Below, one piece after another: positions 43,621 through 52,418 of a stretch of 64,000 nt of DNA; positions within the stretch are counted from its first letter, which is position 1, and each line of letters opens with the position of its first letter. The position numbers and the translations under genes are program-made. The notes beneath the pieces were generated by a model. The model did not search any database and had not been told where the DNA came from. It saw only the letters and a list, made by a program, of their open reading frames with translations. The DNA comes from Streptomyces sp. NBC_00659. Its GTDB lineage: Bacteria; Actinomycetota; Actinomycetes; Streptomycetales; Streptomycetaceae. The stretch is from assembly GCF_036226925.1 (NCBI RefSeq), contig NZ_CP109031.1, forward strand, positions 1,302,001 to 1,366,000, read 5' to 3'.

Positions 43621-43698
43621 GGCATGCAGGCAGGGAGTCGAGGCGGGGCATGCAGGCAGGGAGTCGGGGCGGGGCATGCAGGCAGGGAGTCGGGGCGG
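43621..43698. repeat. 26-bp tandem repeat, three copies
   Basis: Three direct copies of a 26-base unit beginning GGCATGCAGGCAGGGAGTCG occur at 43621, 43647 and 43673; copy 1 differs at one base (AGGCGG versus GGGCGG). It lies between the convergent SnoaL-like gene and the gene at 43776. Confidence 0.9.
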
Positions 43699-43775
43699 GG
43701 GAAGGACGAAGGAGCAGGAACAGGGGGTCGGACGGCCACGGACCCGTGGGGAGCCGGGGCCGTCGGACGGTCGTG

Positions 43776-44477
43776 TCAGAAGAGGCTGTCCCACCGGGTG
43801 TCCACGCTCCACGCGCTCGCTCCCGACGCGTAGTCGGCGAAGAGCGTGGCCACCTGGTCCTTCTCGTCCAGCACACAACGGTAATGGCGTTCCGGGGCGC
43901 CGTCCCGGTGTTCGACGGCGAACCGGCCCGTGGCCAGGCCCGCGTTCAGGCCGTGACCGACCTGGAGGAAATGGCCGCTGCTCCTCTCCAGGATCAGGAA
44001 CCAGTTCTCCTCGGACAGCCGGTGCACGGCCCGTTCGATCACGTCGAGGTCGGCGTCCTCCACCTTCGGCCCGACGCAGGGCCGAAGACTCAGTCCGTCC
44101 GTCGCGCGCAGCGCAGGCGGCAGGTGAAGCACTTCCGCCTGCGGGTCGAAGCAGACGAGTCCGTGCCGGCCGGCGAGGACCACCACCTCGGGCGCCGCCG
44201 CGTCGGCCCGGTCCCAGGACATGGGCATGATCACGTGTGCGGCGGAGACGTCGAGGCGGGCCGTCCATGGCGACCCCGTCGGCCGCGGACCGTCGGTCTC
44301 GGCGTCCGACAACTCGGGGAATCGCCCGGTCAGTTCCCGACAGAACGCGGGCACGGCCTCGTTCGCGACGACTCCCGCCCCCGCGAGGTCGCCGTCGGCC
44401 AGCCGCTCGTACGTTTCGGCGGCCCTGGCGACCGAGACCCGCTCGGACTCGAACCACACCGCAAGATCAAAACTCAT
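43776..44477 (-). CDS. hypothetical protein
   Basis: A 233-residue soluble protein beginning MSFDLAVWFESERVSVARAA. It has no signal peptide or membrane segment. The centre (MPMSWDRADAAAPEVVVLAG, RHGLVCFDPQAEVLHLPP) and C-terminus (NWFLILERSSGHFLQVGHGL, HYRCVLDEKDQVATLFADYA) look like a folded alpha/beta protein, and codon use is normal for Streptomyces. I do not recognise the family. Related proteins starting MSFDLAVW occur next to toxin or immunity genes in actinobacteria, but no toxin is seen here. Confidence 0.78.
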   Translation of the reverse strand: MSFDLAVWFESERVSVARAAETYERLADGDLAGAGVVANEAVPAFCRELTGRFPELSDAETDGPRPTGSPWTARLDVSAAHVIMPMSWDRADAAAPEVVVLAGRHGLVCFDPQAEVLHLPPALRATDGLSLRPCVGPKVEDADLDVIERAVHRLSEENWFLILERSSGHFLQVGHGLNAGLATGRFAVEHRDGAPERHYRCVLDEKDQVATLFADYASGASAWSVDTRWDSLF

Positions 44478-44578
44478 GCCGCCTCACATCCACCCGAGCC
44501 CAGCCTGTCCCCGCGACCGTACGACGCACCACTGACAACGCCGGCACCCCAGCGCCTCCGCGCCTCACGGGGCCGAGT

Positions 44579-45187
44579 TCACCGTCGGCTCCCGGCCTGG
44601 GACGACCGATGAGGGTCGGTGCGTACATGCGCACGCATCCCTTGCAGGCCGAACAGGATGAGAAGCTCAACCACGCCGCCGTCGGCGCTGCCCAGCCAGT
44701 GCGGCAAGGACGTGTCGAACTCGGCCGCCTCACCGGGCGGCAACGTCAGGTCGCGCTCGCCGATCACGAGTCGCAGGCGTCCGTTGAGCACGTAGACCCA
44801 TTCGAAGCCTTCATGGGTCTGCGGGGTCGGTTCGAGTGGTTCCGGCCGGGCGGGGATGATCATCTTGAAGGCGTGCACCCCGCCCGGTCGCCGGGACAGG
44901 GGCACAAAGGTCATTCCGAACCGTCTGATCGGCTTGAGGTGGATCCGGGGGTCGCCGGTGCGCGCGGCGCCGACGAGGTCGTCCAGCGGAACGTCGTAGA
45001 TACGGGCCAGCGGCAGCAGCAGTTCCAGGCTCGGCCGGCGCTGCCCGCTCTCCAGCCGGGACAGGGTGCTCTCCGACACCCCGGTCATCACCGCGAGGCC
45101 GGCGAGGGTGATGCCGCGGTCACGACGCAGCGCACGGAGCCGCGGCCCCACCGCCTCCAGCACGTCGTCGTCCATCCTGGGATCCAT
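44579..45187 (-). CDS. XRE-family regulator with C-terminal cupin domain
   Basis: A 202-residue regulator. The N-terminal XRE helix-turn-helix is LRALRRDRGITLAGLAVMTG, then VSESTLSRLESGQRRPSLEL; the C-terminal cupin barrel (THEGFEWVYVLNGRLRLVIG, PPGEAAEFDTSLPHWLGS) would bind a small ligand. I chose the ATG at 45187 with AAGGTGG before it; the frame is open upstream to 45271. It is divergent from the methyltransferase gene at 45283, with a short shared promoter, so it probably controls that gene. Confidence 0.9.
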   Translation of the reverse strand: MDPRMDDDVLEAVGPRLRALRRDRGITLAGLAVMTGVSESTLSRLESGQRRPSLELLLPLARIYDVPLDDLVGAARTGDPRIHLKPIRRFGMTFVPLSRRPGGVHAFKMIIPARPEPLEPTPQTHEGFEWVYVLNGRLRLVIGERDLTLPPGEAAEFDTSLPHWLGSADGGVVELLILFGLQGMRAHVRTDPHRSSQAGSRR

Positions 45188-45282
45188 GAGGCCCACCTTG
45201 CCATTACCGCAAGATTTCGTGCCAGGTCGTGGTGCGCCTGACAAAACTGAGTTCCTTACCGTTACCGGCACAAGGAGTCTCG

Positions 45283-45909
45283 ATGGGCACCACCGATGCG
45301 GTCACCTTCTGGGACGGCGTCCACGCTGCCGAACCGGCAGCCGTCAACCCGCGGCCGAATGCTCGCCTCACCGAGACGGTGACGGGCCTGCCGCCCGGCG
45401 ACGCGCTGGACCTCGGATGCGGCAACGGCGGCGACGCGCTGTGGCTCGCCCGCCAGGGCTGGCAGGTCACCGCCGCCGACATCTCGGCCGTGGCGATCGA
45501 GCGGCTCGCCGCCCTCGCCCACTCGCACGGCCTGAGCGACCGCGTCCTCACCGTGCGGCACGACTTGCACACGTCTTTCCCGCCCGGCGGATTCGACCTG
45601 ATCTGCGCCCACTACCTGCAGACCCCCTGTGACCTGGACCGACCAACCGTCCTGCGCTCGGCCGCGCAGGCACTGCGCCCAGGCGGGCGCCTGCTGGTCG
45701 TCGACCACGGCTCGGCCGCGCCATGGTCCTGGAACCAGGACCCCGATACCCGGTACCCGAGCCCGCAGGAGGTCGCCGCTGGAATCGATCCGGCCCCGGA
45801 GACATGGACGGTCGAGCGGGCCGACGCCCCCCGCCGGATCGCGACCGGACCGGGCGGACACACCGCCGAGGTCACCGATCACGTCCTCCTCATCCGCCGC
45901 ACCGCCTGA
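45283..45909 (+). CDS. class I SAM-dependent methyltransferase
   Basis: A 208-residue protein of the SAM methyltransferase type related to tellurite-resistance TehB/Methyltransf_25 proteins. The SAM motif is ALDLGCGNGGDALWLARQGW with the Asp of VTAADIS; HDLHTSFPPGGFDLICAHYL and LRPGGRLLVVDHG complete the core. AAGGAG precedes the ATG. It is followed 39 bases later by a DinB-like gene and divergently paired with an XRE-cupin regulator. Substrate unknown. Confidence 0.9.
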   Translation: MGTTDAVTFWDGVHAAEPAAVNPRPNARLTETVTGLPPGDALDLGCGNGGDALWLARQGWQVTAADISAVAIERLAALAHSHGLSDRVLTVRHDLHTSFPPGGFDLICAHYLQTPCDLDRPTVLRSAAQALRPGGRLLVVDHGSAAPWSWNQDPDTRYPSPQEVAAGIDPAPETWTVERADAPRRIATGPGGHTAEVTDHVLLIRRTA

Positions 45910-45948
45910 GCGGCCGCCGCCGCCCTCGACGAAGGAAGGCGACCGATC

Positions 45949-46449
45949 TTGCCCAGCACCACGCGCCGCAGCCGACGCGGCGACACCCCGCCGCCCCGGA
46001 CCGGAATCAGCGAGACCGAGGTCCTGCGCGGATTCCTCGACCACCTCCGGACCTCGATCGCCGCGAAGGTCGACGACGCACCCGAGCCACAGGTGCGAAC
46101 AGCCGCGGTGCCGTCGGGCACGAACCTGCTCGGCCTGCTCAACCACCTGACCCACGTCGAGCGTTCGATGTTCCTCGGGGACGACGTCACCGACTGGCAG
46201 GCGACGTTCCGAGCCGCACCGACGGACAGCGTGGCCGAGGTCGTGGCCCGCTACCGAGACGCGGTCAAGCGCGCGAACGACGTTCTCGACGGGTGTACCG
46301 ATCTCGGCGCGCCGGTCCCCCGACCGCGGCCGGACCGCCCCGCTCCCAGCGTCCGCTGGGCACTCACCCACATGATCGAGGAGACCGGCCGGCACGCGGG
46401 CCACGCGGACATCCTCCGCGAACTCATCGACGGCACGACCGGCCGCTGA
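45949..46449 (+). CDS. DinB/DUF664-family protein
   Basis: A 166-residue four-helix-bundle protein. Family features are LLNHLTHVERSMFLGDDVTD, WALTHMIEETGRHAGHADIL, with the metal-binding His residues typical of DinB-like proteins (mycothiol-dependent transferases and relatives). The TTG start is preceded by GAAGGAAGG at a somewhat long distance. It is probably in an operon with the methyltransferase. Confidence 0.85.
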   Translation: MPSTTRRSRRGDTPPPRTGISETEVLRGFLDHLRTSIAAKVDDAPEPQVRTAAVPSGTNLLGLLNHLTHVERSMFLGDDVTDWQATFRAAPTDSVAEVVARYRDAVKRANDVLDGCTDLGAPVPRPRPDRPAPSVRWALTHMIEETGRHAGHADILRELIDGTTGR

Positions 46450-46516
46450 TCCACCTTCCCGGACCGGGTCACAGCAACGGCTCACCGGCCGGTCACGAAA
46501 AGCCACGCCGACACGG

Positions 46517-46639
46517 CACGTGGACACGCTGATCGCCGATCAGCTCGGCGTGGGTGACGCCCGTGTCATCGGGCACGATTTCGGAGCCGCAGTGACATTC
46601 CAGTACGCCGGCCAATTCCCCGACGGAGGGTGTCTGTGA
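46517..46639 (+). pseudogene. alpha/beta hydrolase remnant
   Basis: A 40-residue fragment reads HVDTLIADQLGVGDARVIGH followed by DFGAAVTFQYAGQFPDGGCL and a TGA. The GHDFG nucleophile elbow and AAVxFQYAxQFPD are typical of epoxide-hydrolase-like alpha/beta hydrolases, but the start and the rest of the enzyme are missing. Confidence 0.65.
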
Positions 46640-47316
46640 ATACCTGGCACTGTTCTCTCCCCAGATCTCGTTCGGTGGCACGGCGTTCGGTGGCACCTTC
46701 GACCGGCGGGGAACGACGTTCCGGACGACCCGGCGACCGGCCGGGAGGACTGCGAGGTCCGGGAGACCGATGGTCCTGCGGTTCTCCTGGACTCCGCCGT
46801 GGCCAGAGCCGACTTGGCCGTGAACGACCCGGACCGGGGAGGGCCGCCGGATCAGGCGACCGTTCCGATGCCGACCGGACGCTGGAGCCTGCGTGCGTTC
46901 CACAGGACCGAAGGCTCTCCGGGAGTGGGGGGCGTCCAGCTCCTTCCCGCGCCGTCGCTCCCGTGACCCCGGCCGGGAACTTCGCGTGCGGGACGGCGGC
47001 CCGCACACCACCGGCCGGGGACTTTCGGACACGGTGGGTTCGGCGGGTCCCGCGATCTCGCGGACCCGGAAACGGGGTACCGCCGAGGTGCCGGACGGAC
47101 CGTGCGGGCCCGCACGGCTCAGTCGGCCCAAGGCAGTCGGCACTCACCGACGCCGACGGCGGCGCGTTTCCCACGCCGCCCGGGCCGACCGGGGACGCGG
47201 GCTGAAATCGGCCGAAGTCCCGGGACACCCTTTCCTGGTGGTTTAGACCAATGCTAGATGTGGTGGCGCACCGAGCTCACACGGCTACATTTTGTCACCA
47301 CTCAGGAGGCGCGGAC
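46640..47316. other. decayed region upstream of the gntR gene
   Basis: About 670 bases after the hydrolase remnant. Frames are open for long distances (for example plus strand across 46700-46960 with ETDGPAVLLDSAVARADLAV) but no start or family is convincing; likely gene debris. The last 80 bases hold the gntR promoter, with TTTAGACCAATGCTAGATGT as a possible GntR-type operator (47243-47262). Confidence 0.5.
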
Positions 47317-48042
47317 ATGGCCCGCACCACCCATCCGACCGACCACGAACCGCTGTACGCGCGGATCGCCGCACAACTGCTCGGCGAGCTGCGCGACGGG
47401 ATCATCCCACCCGGGGAACGACTGCCGGGGGAACGCGAGTTGGCCAACCGGTTCGGCGTCAGCCGGGAAACCGTACGACAGGCGCTGCACAGGTTGCGGC
47501 GCGACGGTCAGGTCTCCACCGACCGGCGCGGCAGCCACGCCACGCTGTCCGACACCGGCGCCGAGCACGTCCCGTCCCTCGACTTCCCCGTCGGCGCGCA
47601 CACCGGCGAACCCGACGGGTGCCGGCGGACCACCGTGACCTGGGAGACTCCCCCACCGGAACACGCGGAGGCTCTCGGACTCGCGCCGCTACGGGCGACG
47701 TTGGTCCACCGCTACGAGTCCGCCGCGGCCGACGGCAGCGGACTGCGCTCGGCCGTGACCTCGTTCTCCGCCATCGCGGTGACGGAGGTGGAGGAGCTCG
47801 CCCGCTACCGCGACCGCGCGGACGGTCACGCCTCGGCGCAGCTGTCACGCGCCTACGACTGGATGCGCAAGGCAGGTCTGACCCTGCATCACCGGGACGC
47901 CATCACCAGGCTCCCACAATCGGTACGGGTCACCCGGCGCGTGCGCGACCAGTACGACCGCCCCCTGGAAATCACCGACCTGACCGTGGCCGCCCAACAG
48001 GACGCCCTGGTCTACGAGTTCACGCTGCCTGCGGCCAAGTGA
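47317..48042 (+). CDS. GntR-family regulator, HutC subtype
   Basis: A 241-residue regulator. The N-terminal winged helix is PLYARIAAQLLGELRDGIIP, then PGERLPGERELANRFGVSRE and TVRQALHRLRRDG, typical GntR; the C-terminal ~150 residues form a UTRA ligand domain of the HutC type, with ARYRDRADGHASAQLSRAYD and the final YDRPLEITDLTVAAQQDAL. CAGGAGG precedes the ATG. No catabolic operon is next to it, so its target is unknown. Confidence 0.9.
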   Translation: MARTTHPTDHEPLYARIAAQLLGELRDGIIPPGERLPGERELANRFGVSRETVRQALHRLRRDGQVSTDRRGSHATLSDTGAEHVPSLDFPVGAHTGEPDGCRRTTVTWETPPPEHAEALGLAPLRATLVHRYESAAADGSGLRSAVTSFSAIAVTEVEELARYRDRADGHASAQLSRAYDWMRKAGLTLHHRDAITRLPQSVRVTRRVRDQYDRPLEITDLTVAAQQDALVYEFTLPAAK

Positions 48043-48201
48043 ACCTGCGGATCGGCGAACAGTGTCGGCCCAGTACCCCCGAAGCTGTCGCGAGGTGGCG
48101 AGCAACTCTCTGAAGCCGATCTCCCCGCAGGACCACTCCACGCGAACGCCGGACGCGGCGACACCTTGATCCTTTCGGTTCCGTGCCTGTTCAATCAGCG
48201 G

Positions 48202-49077
48202 ATGACTGAGATCGATGTCGACCTCGGCACCGTCACCGCGCCCTCCGGAATGCTCGTGCTGGGGATGGCGGGCTGGATCGACCACTGGCCACAGACGGGC
48301 CGCCCGCTGTCCGAGCGGGCCCGGACCGCAGTAGCCGCCGGCGGCGGCCACCTGCACGGGCCCGAAGGCAGCGAGCCGCCCGCTTGGATGTGCGAGGCCA
48401 TCGCCGTGGAAGCCGCCGCAGACCGGCCCCTGCGCGTGCGGGCCCGTACATCGGCCTCACCCTTCGACGAGGAACCGACGATCGCCGTCCTGGAGGTCGG
48501 CCTCGGCCTGCCCTGGCCCGGCCCCGATGGCGGCGAACCCGTGCAGCTCGGCGACCTGCCTGTCGACCGATGCGGCATGGTCCTCGGCGACGCTCAGGCG
48601 CTGGACGGCTTCATCGGCTTGGACGGCCAGTCCACCGACGGCCTGGCGGACATCACCTACTGGGGCAAGTACGAAGACACCGTCCATACGCAGTTCGGCG
48701 GTGACCGTATCCCGCAGCACCCCAGCGGACACGGGCCGCGCGGGTGGCTCGACCTCCCCCTGGCCGAGGCCGAAGCGGTCGCCGAACGGCTCCGGACCTG
48801 GACCCGCGAAGGACCCGGCAACGGACTGATGGTCGCCGTCGACGCCCACACCGACTTCCACCGATTCAACCGGGCCGGATGGAACCACCCACTACTGGCC
48901 GGCCTCATCGACCTCGGCGGCTGCCCAGTACTGGGTATCGGTTGGGACCCTGGGGACCACTCCATGCGCCACCACGGAGAGCGGGCCTACGGACAGGTCT
49001 ACCCCGCCACCCTCGAAGCCCGCGCCGGCGAAGCGGTACTGCGCTGGACCATCCCGCCGCACGACCCTGGCCTGTGA
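48202..49077 (+). CDS. hypothetical protein
   Basis: A 291-residue soluble protein with acidic composition, lacking signal peptide or membrane segments. Notable parts are PAWMCEAIAVEAAADRPLRV, DLPVDRCGMVLGDAQALDGF and YGQVYPATLEARAGEAVLRW. The PVDxxGMVLGDAxAL stretch is loosely reminiscent of DUF4241 proteins, but I would not assign it. The ATG at 48202 lacks a strong ribosome binding site; a TTG at 48166 in frame is the alternative. Codon use is normal. Confidence 0.72.
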   Translation: MTEIDVDLGTVTAPSGMLVLGMAGWIDHWPQTGRPLSERARTAVAAGGGHLHGPEGSEPPAWMCEAIAVEAAADRPLRVRARTSASPFDEEPTIAVLEVGLGLPWPGPDGGEPVQLGDLPVDRCGMVLGDAQALDGFIGLDGQSTDGLADITYWGKYEDTVHTQFGGDRIPQHPSGHGPRGWLDLPLAEAEAVAERLRTWTREGPGNGLMVAVDAHTDFHRFNRAGWNHPLLAGLIDLGGCPVLGIGWDPGDHSMRHHGERAYGQVYPATLEARAGEAVLRWTIPPHDPGL

Positions 49078-49442
49078 ACCGCACCCCGGCTGGGACCATG
49101 CCAGAAGTACCCGGTTGAGCCGAACAACTCAGCCAGGCGCACTCGCCCGATGAGCCTCAGCATGCAGCCGGGCCGCTGGGACGGGCCCTGGTACCGGCTC
49201 CGCACGAAGGACTTCGAAGCCGCGTTCCTGCCGAACGGCGGCGAGGATCTGGAGTCTGTGGACAACGTCGACGTCTTCGCATCAGCATCATCATCATGAT
49301 CCAGGTACGGACCGGTCTGATCGAGTCCGACGAGTTCACGCAGATCCTTCACCGCCTCGACGTCCGATCCGCCGCCATCCGGACCGCCCTGGTCTGCCGG
49401 CTGAAAAGACCCGGCAAGCGGTGAGACGGCAGCCTTGAGCCC
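49078..49442. other. intergenic region with fragmentary frames
   Basis: About 360 bases. A plus-strand frame from 49150 (MSLSMQPGRWDGPWYRLRTK) ends at a CATCATCATCAT simple repeat near 49297, where another frame starts (MIQVRTGLIESDEFTQILHR) and ends at 49424. The two could be halves of a frameshifted small gene, but I recognise no product. Confidence 0.4.
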
Positions 49443-50036
49443 TCAGTCGTAGATCGGGAAGGACGCCTGGAACGCCAGGCGCTCGTCGGCCCCGTCGCCG
49501 ATGCGGGCGAGAACCCCATCGAGCGCGATGAACTCCTCCCAAGCCGCTCGGCCAGACGCTTCGGCCAGCCGAGTCACGACGAGATCCTCCAGGTCGGCAA
49601 CGCGCTTGTTCTTCCAGATCTTGTCGGCGAGGCTCACCAGGAGATCTTCCAAACCGACACGCGGCTCCGCCCACGACGCATGCGTCGCGGCAAAGCGGGC
49701 CAGCTCCCGGCTGACCCCATGGCCGAGCAGAAGAGTCTGCCCCGCCTCCTCATGCGCCGCCCCTGGCCCGGAGAGCTCCGAGACGTGCACCGTCTTTCCT
49801 ACGTCGTGCGTCGCCGCCCCGAAGAGCACCGCCTCGCGGTCGAACGTCACGGTGGGGTAGCGCTGCTCCACCCAGTCGGCCAACTGGTGCGCGACGTCAT
49901 GGACAGCCCGCAGGTGAGCGGCCAACCGCGGCGGACTTCCCAACTCCGACAGAAGCTCTGCAACACGATCCGGCAGAGGGAGCAGAAGCGAGTCGAGGGT
50001 GCCGCTCATGGCCCTCGACAAGACAGTGTCGGCCAT
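49443..50036 (-). CDS. HD-domain protein (metal-dependent phosphohydrolase fold)
   Basis: A ~197-residue protein with HD-domain motifs: AAHLRAVHDVAHQLADWVEQ (first His), FGAATHDVGKTVHVSELSG (HD pair) and a later HEEAGQTLLLGHGVSR. Such proteins hydrolyse nucleotide or phosphoester bonds with divalent metals. The start is uncertain: ATG 50036 lacks a good ribosome binding site, while ATG 50009 has GAGGG very close. Either leaves the domain intact. It stands alone; substrate unknown. Confidence 0.8.
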   Translation of the reverse strand: MADTVLSRAMSGTLDSLLLPLPDRVAELLSELGSPPRLAAHLRAVHDVAHQLADWVEQRYPTVTFDREAVLFGAATHDVGKTVHVSELSGPGAAHEEAGQTLLLGHGVSRELARFAATHASWAEPRVGLEDLLVSLADKIWKNKRVADLEDLVVTRLAEASGRAAWEEFIALDGVLARIGDGADERLAFQASFPIYD

Positions 50037-50175
50037 CACCGCGTCAGGGTACTGACCACAGCTTCCTGTTGTGTCCGTACGGGGAACCTCCACCGAACAG
50101 ACGTGGTGCCCGGCGGAAGAGATCGGCCTGCTCTGACGGCGTCTCATTCGAGGCGACTACCTGATCTTGGAAGGA

Positions 50176-50194
50176 TGCAGGCTTCAAGCCTGCA
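50176..50194. promoter_or_regulatory. palindrome upstream of the HD-domain gene
   Basis: TGCAGGCTTCAAGCCTGCA is a perfect 9-bp inverted repeat around one base. It lies 140 bases upstream of the HD gene start on its 5' side and 130 bases downstream of the methyltransferase gene stop, so it could be that gene's terminator or an operator. Confidence 0.45.
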
Positions 50195-50326
50195 CGGTGG
50201 AAGCGGCCGGCCCGGCTACGGCGCTGACGCCGCTCAGGGCTCGTCTCAACGGGCGGGATGCGGCAACGACCTTATTACGTAAAGCCACTTATCGCTTCAT
50301 GGCAGCTTCGGGAGTAGCGGGCCGTG

Positions 50327-51157
50327 TCACGCGGCACCGGCAGGCCCTCCCGGGGGGTCCTCACGTGTGGCCACGACCATCCGGGCCCGTGGGCTGCCGT
50401 CCCGTCGTCGGCCGAACTCGTTCAGCGCGTGAAGCTCCGTCCGGAATCCGGCCCGCGCCAGCTCCCGCTCCACGTCGCCCAGCCGGAACGTGCGGTAGTA
50501 CATGACGAAGGTCGGACGCCGGACGGCGTTGCGCACCCGCATCACCGTGTCGAAGCCCAGCAGGGCCCAGTACCAGATCGAGCCGGGCCGCGGCGGAGCC
50601 ATGACCGGGAAGGCGAAACGTCCGCCCGGGCGCAGGACGCCGTGGACGCCGGAGAACAGGCCGGGCAGCTCACGTGGCAGAAAGTGTCCGAAGGCGCCGA
50701 AGCTCACGACGAGGTCGAAGGCCGGCCCGAAGGGAAGGGCGCGGGCGTCGGCGCGCACGAGGGCGACCGTCGGCCGCCGACCCTCGCCCGCCCGGGACGG
50801 TCGCCCCTCGCCCGCCGGGGACGGTCGATCCCCGGTCGCGGGGGACGGCGAATCACCGGCCCCGAGCCGCGAGCGCCCGACCGCCAGCATGCCGGTGCTG
50901 ATGTCGACGCCGGTGACGCTCTCCCGGCACAGCTCCCGCAGGACCTCCATGCCCGCGCCGGTGCCGCAGCAGAGGTCGAGTCCCGCGGTGAACGGCCCCA
51001 TCGGCGCCAGGGCGCTTCCCACGGCTTCGAGGATCGCGTCCGGGGTCCGGAACGGCGTGTGGTCGAACTTGGGCGCGAGCAGGTCGTAACCGCGTTCGAT
51101 CGACGAGAGTGCCTGCACGGTCAGTTCGCGGAGGGTGGGACCTTGCGGGGAGAACAT
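50327..51157 (-). CDS. SAM-dependent methyltransferase with repetitive insertion
   Basis: A 276-residue class I methyltransferase. The SAM motif is GLDLCCGTGAGMEVLRELCR with VTGVDISTGMLAVGRSRL; LVRADARALPFGPAFDLVVS and VLRPGGRFAFPVMAPPRPGS follow. Between strands 2 and 3 is an unusual insertion (~residues 100-130) made of roughly 8-residue repeats (GDSPSPAT, GDRPSPAG, EGRPSRAG), encoded by 24-base tandem repeats at about 50776-50850. The insertion is probably a surface loop. Substrate unknown. Confidence 0.87.
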   Translation of the reverse strand: MFSPQGPTLRELTVQALSSIERGYDLLAPKFDHTPFRTPDAILEAVGSALAPMGPFTAGLDLCCGTGAGMEVLRELCRESVTGVDISTGMLAVGRSRLGAGDSPSPATGDRPSPAGEGRPSRAGEGRRPTVALVRADARALPFGPAFDLVVSFGAFGHFLPRELPGLFSGVHGVLRPGGRFAFPVMAPPRPGSIWYWALLGFDTVMRVRNAVRRPTFVMYYRTFRLGDVERELARAGFRTELHALNEFGRRRDGSPRARMVVATREDPPGGPAGAA

Positions 51158-51425
51158 CTCGCCGAGCTTAAAGGCTACGGGGGCAGCGGGGTGCGCCTGC
51201 GTGGACGACCGCGGTCGCGGCGCGGTCGGTTCGGATCGCCGCCGCCCTCACCCACGACGGCATTGCCGGCCGGGTATCGGCCGGGTCGCCGGGCGCGCAC
51301 GCCGCCCTTCCTGCCCTTCTCTTGGCGTCCCGGGGTGGCGCGGCGCCGGACGTTCCAGCAGGTCCGCAGGCTGTTGCTGTCCGCGACATCGGTCGTGAAA
51401 AGCAACAGCAGCGCCTCGCGTTCGG

Positions 51426-52358
51426 TCAGAGCGGTCCTCGGATGCTGTCGATGATGCGGGTCCAGTTGTCGCTGCCGTTCCCCGCTTCGATCGCGCGCCG
51501 ATAGTGGGCCTGCACGGCCAGGGGGAGCGCGAGGTCGAGGCCGAGTGACGTGCTGGTCTCGACGATGTGGTCGGACGTCGCGCCCATCATGGTGACCGTG
51601 CTGAGGTCGCCGGGATGCTGCCCGGCGTCAAGCGCGGTGCCGGGGTTCTCTTCGCCGGCCCTCAGGATGTCGCCGATCGAGTCGGCGGATGAGAGCAACT
51701 CCGGCAGCGCTTCCTTGGCCTTCATTCCCGCGGTGCCCAGCATCGCGGTGGCGTGCATCAGTCCGGACAGGGTGGTGAGGAACACCGCGAGTTGGGCCTG
51801 GTACATCATCTGGGCGAGGCCCGGGTCCTCGCCCAGATGTCTTGGTGTGCCGAGCAGCGCCAACGTCGCCCGGTGGTCCTCCATCACCTGGTCGCTGCCG
51901 CTGTAGTAGACATGGGCTGCCTCCGTGCCGACCATCGGCGCGGGGACCATGACTCCTCCGGTGAGGAAGGCGGCGTTGTGGCCCGCTGCCCAGGTCGCTG
52001 CCTCGCGTGAGCGGTCGGGAGTGTCAGAGCTCAGGTTGACCAGCGTCCGGCCGGCGAGCGATGCGGTGGCGCTGTCGAGGATGTCGTACATCGCCCGGTA
52101 GTCGGTGAGGCTGAGGATCACGAGGTCACTAGCTTCGACCGCTTCGCCGGGTGTCGCTGCGCGTGTCGCTCCGTCGGTGACGACGCCGTCGGCCCGACCG
52201 GCGGTGCGGTTCCAGACGGTGACCGGGTGGCCGGCGGTGAGGAGGGTGCGGGTCATCGCCTGGCCCATCGGGCCAAGCCCGATCACGGTGACAGCGCTGT
52301 CTTGCCTGGTGGTGTGGTTCTGCTGTTCGTTCACCCCTCCATGCTCGGAGAGCGCCAC
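51426..52358 (-). CDS. NADPH-dependent imine reductase-like protein (beta-hydroxyacid dehydrogenase superfamily)
   Basis: A ~310-residue two-domain enzyme. The N-terminal Rossmann fold is AVTVIGLGPMGQAMTRTLLT with VWNRTAGRAD (NADPH-type Asn-Arg); the all-helical C-terminal domain mediates dimerisation (YQAQLAVFLTTLSGLMHATA). These features fit imine reductases and related 6-phosphogluconate dehydrogenase-like proteins of Streptomyces. The start is unsure: GTG 52358 has no clear ribosome binding site, and GTG 52334 has GGAGGG directly abutting. It is divergent from an HxlR regulator and probably under its control. Confidence 0.88.
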   Translation of the reverse strand: MALSEHGGVNEQQNHTTRQDSAVTVIGLGPMGQAMTRTLLTAGHPVTVWNRTAGRADGVVTDGATRAATPGEAVEASDLVILSLTDYRAMYDILDSATASLAGRTLVNLSSDTPDRSREAATWAAGHNAAFLTGGVMVPAPMVGTEAAHVYYSGSDQVMEDHRATLALLGTPRHLGEDPGLAQMMYQAQLAVFLTTLSGLMHATAMLGTAGMKAKEALPELLSSADSIGDILRAGEENPGTALDAGQHPGDLSTVTMMGATSDHIVETSTSLGLDLALPLAVQAHYRRAIEAGNGSDNWTRIIDSIRGPL

Positions 52359-52367
52359 TACTCTCGG

Positions 52368-52394
52368 AAGTACCTACTATTTTCTGCGGTACTT
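52368..52394. promoter_or_regulatory. inverted repeat between imine-reductase-like and hxlR genes
   Basis: AAGTACC (52368-52374) and GGTACTT (52388-52394) are perfect arms separated by 13 bases. The spacing and position in the short divergent promoter suit a dimeric HxlR-family regulator. Confidence 0.6.
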
Positions 52395-52418
52395 ACCTTT
52401 CCGTAAGGGGGATGAGTG

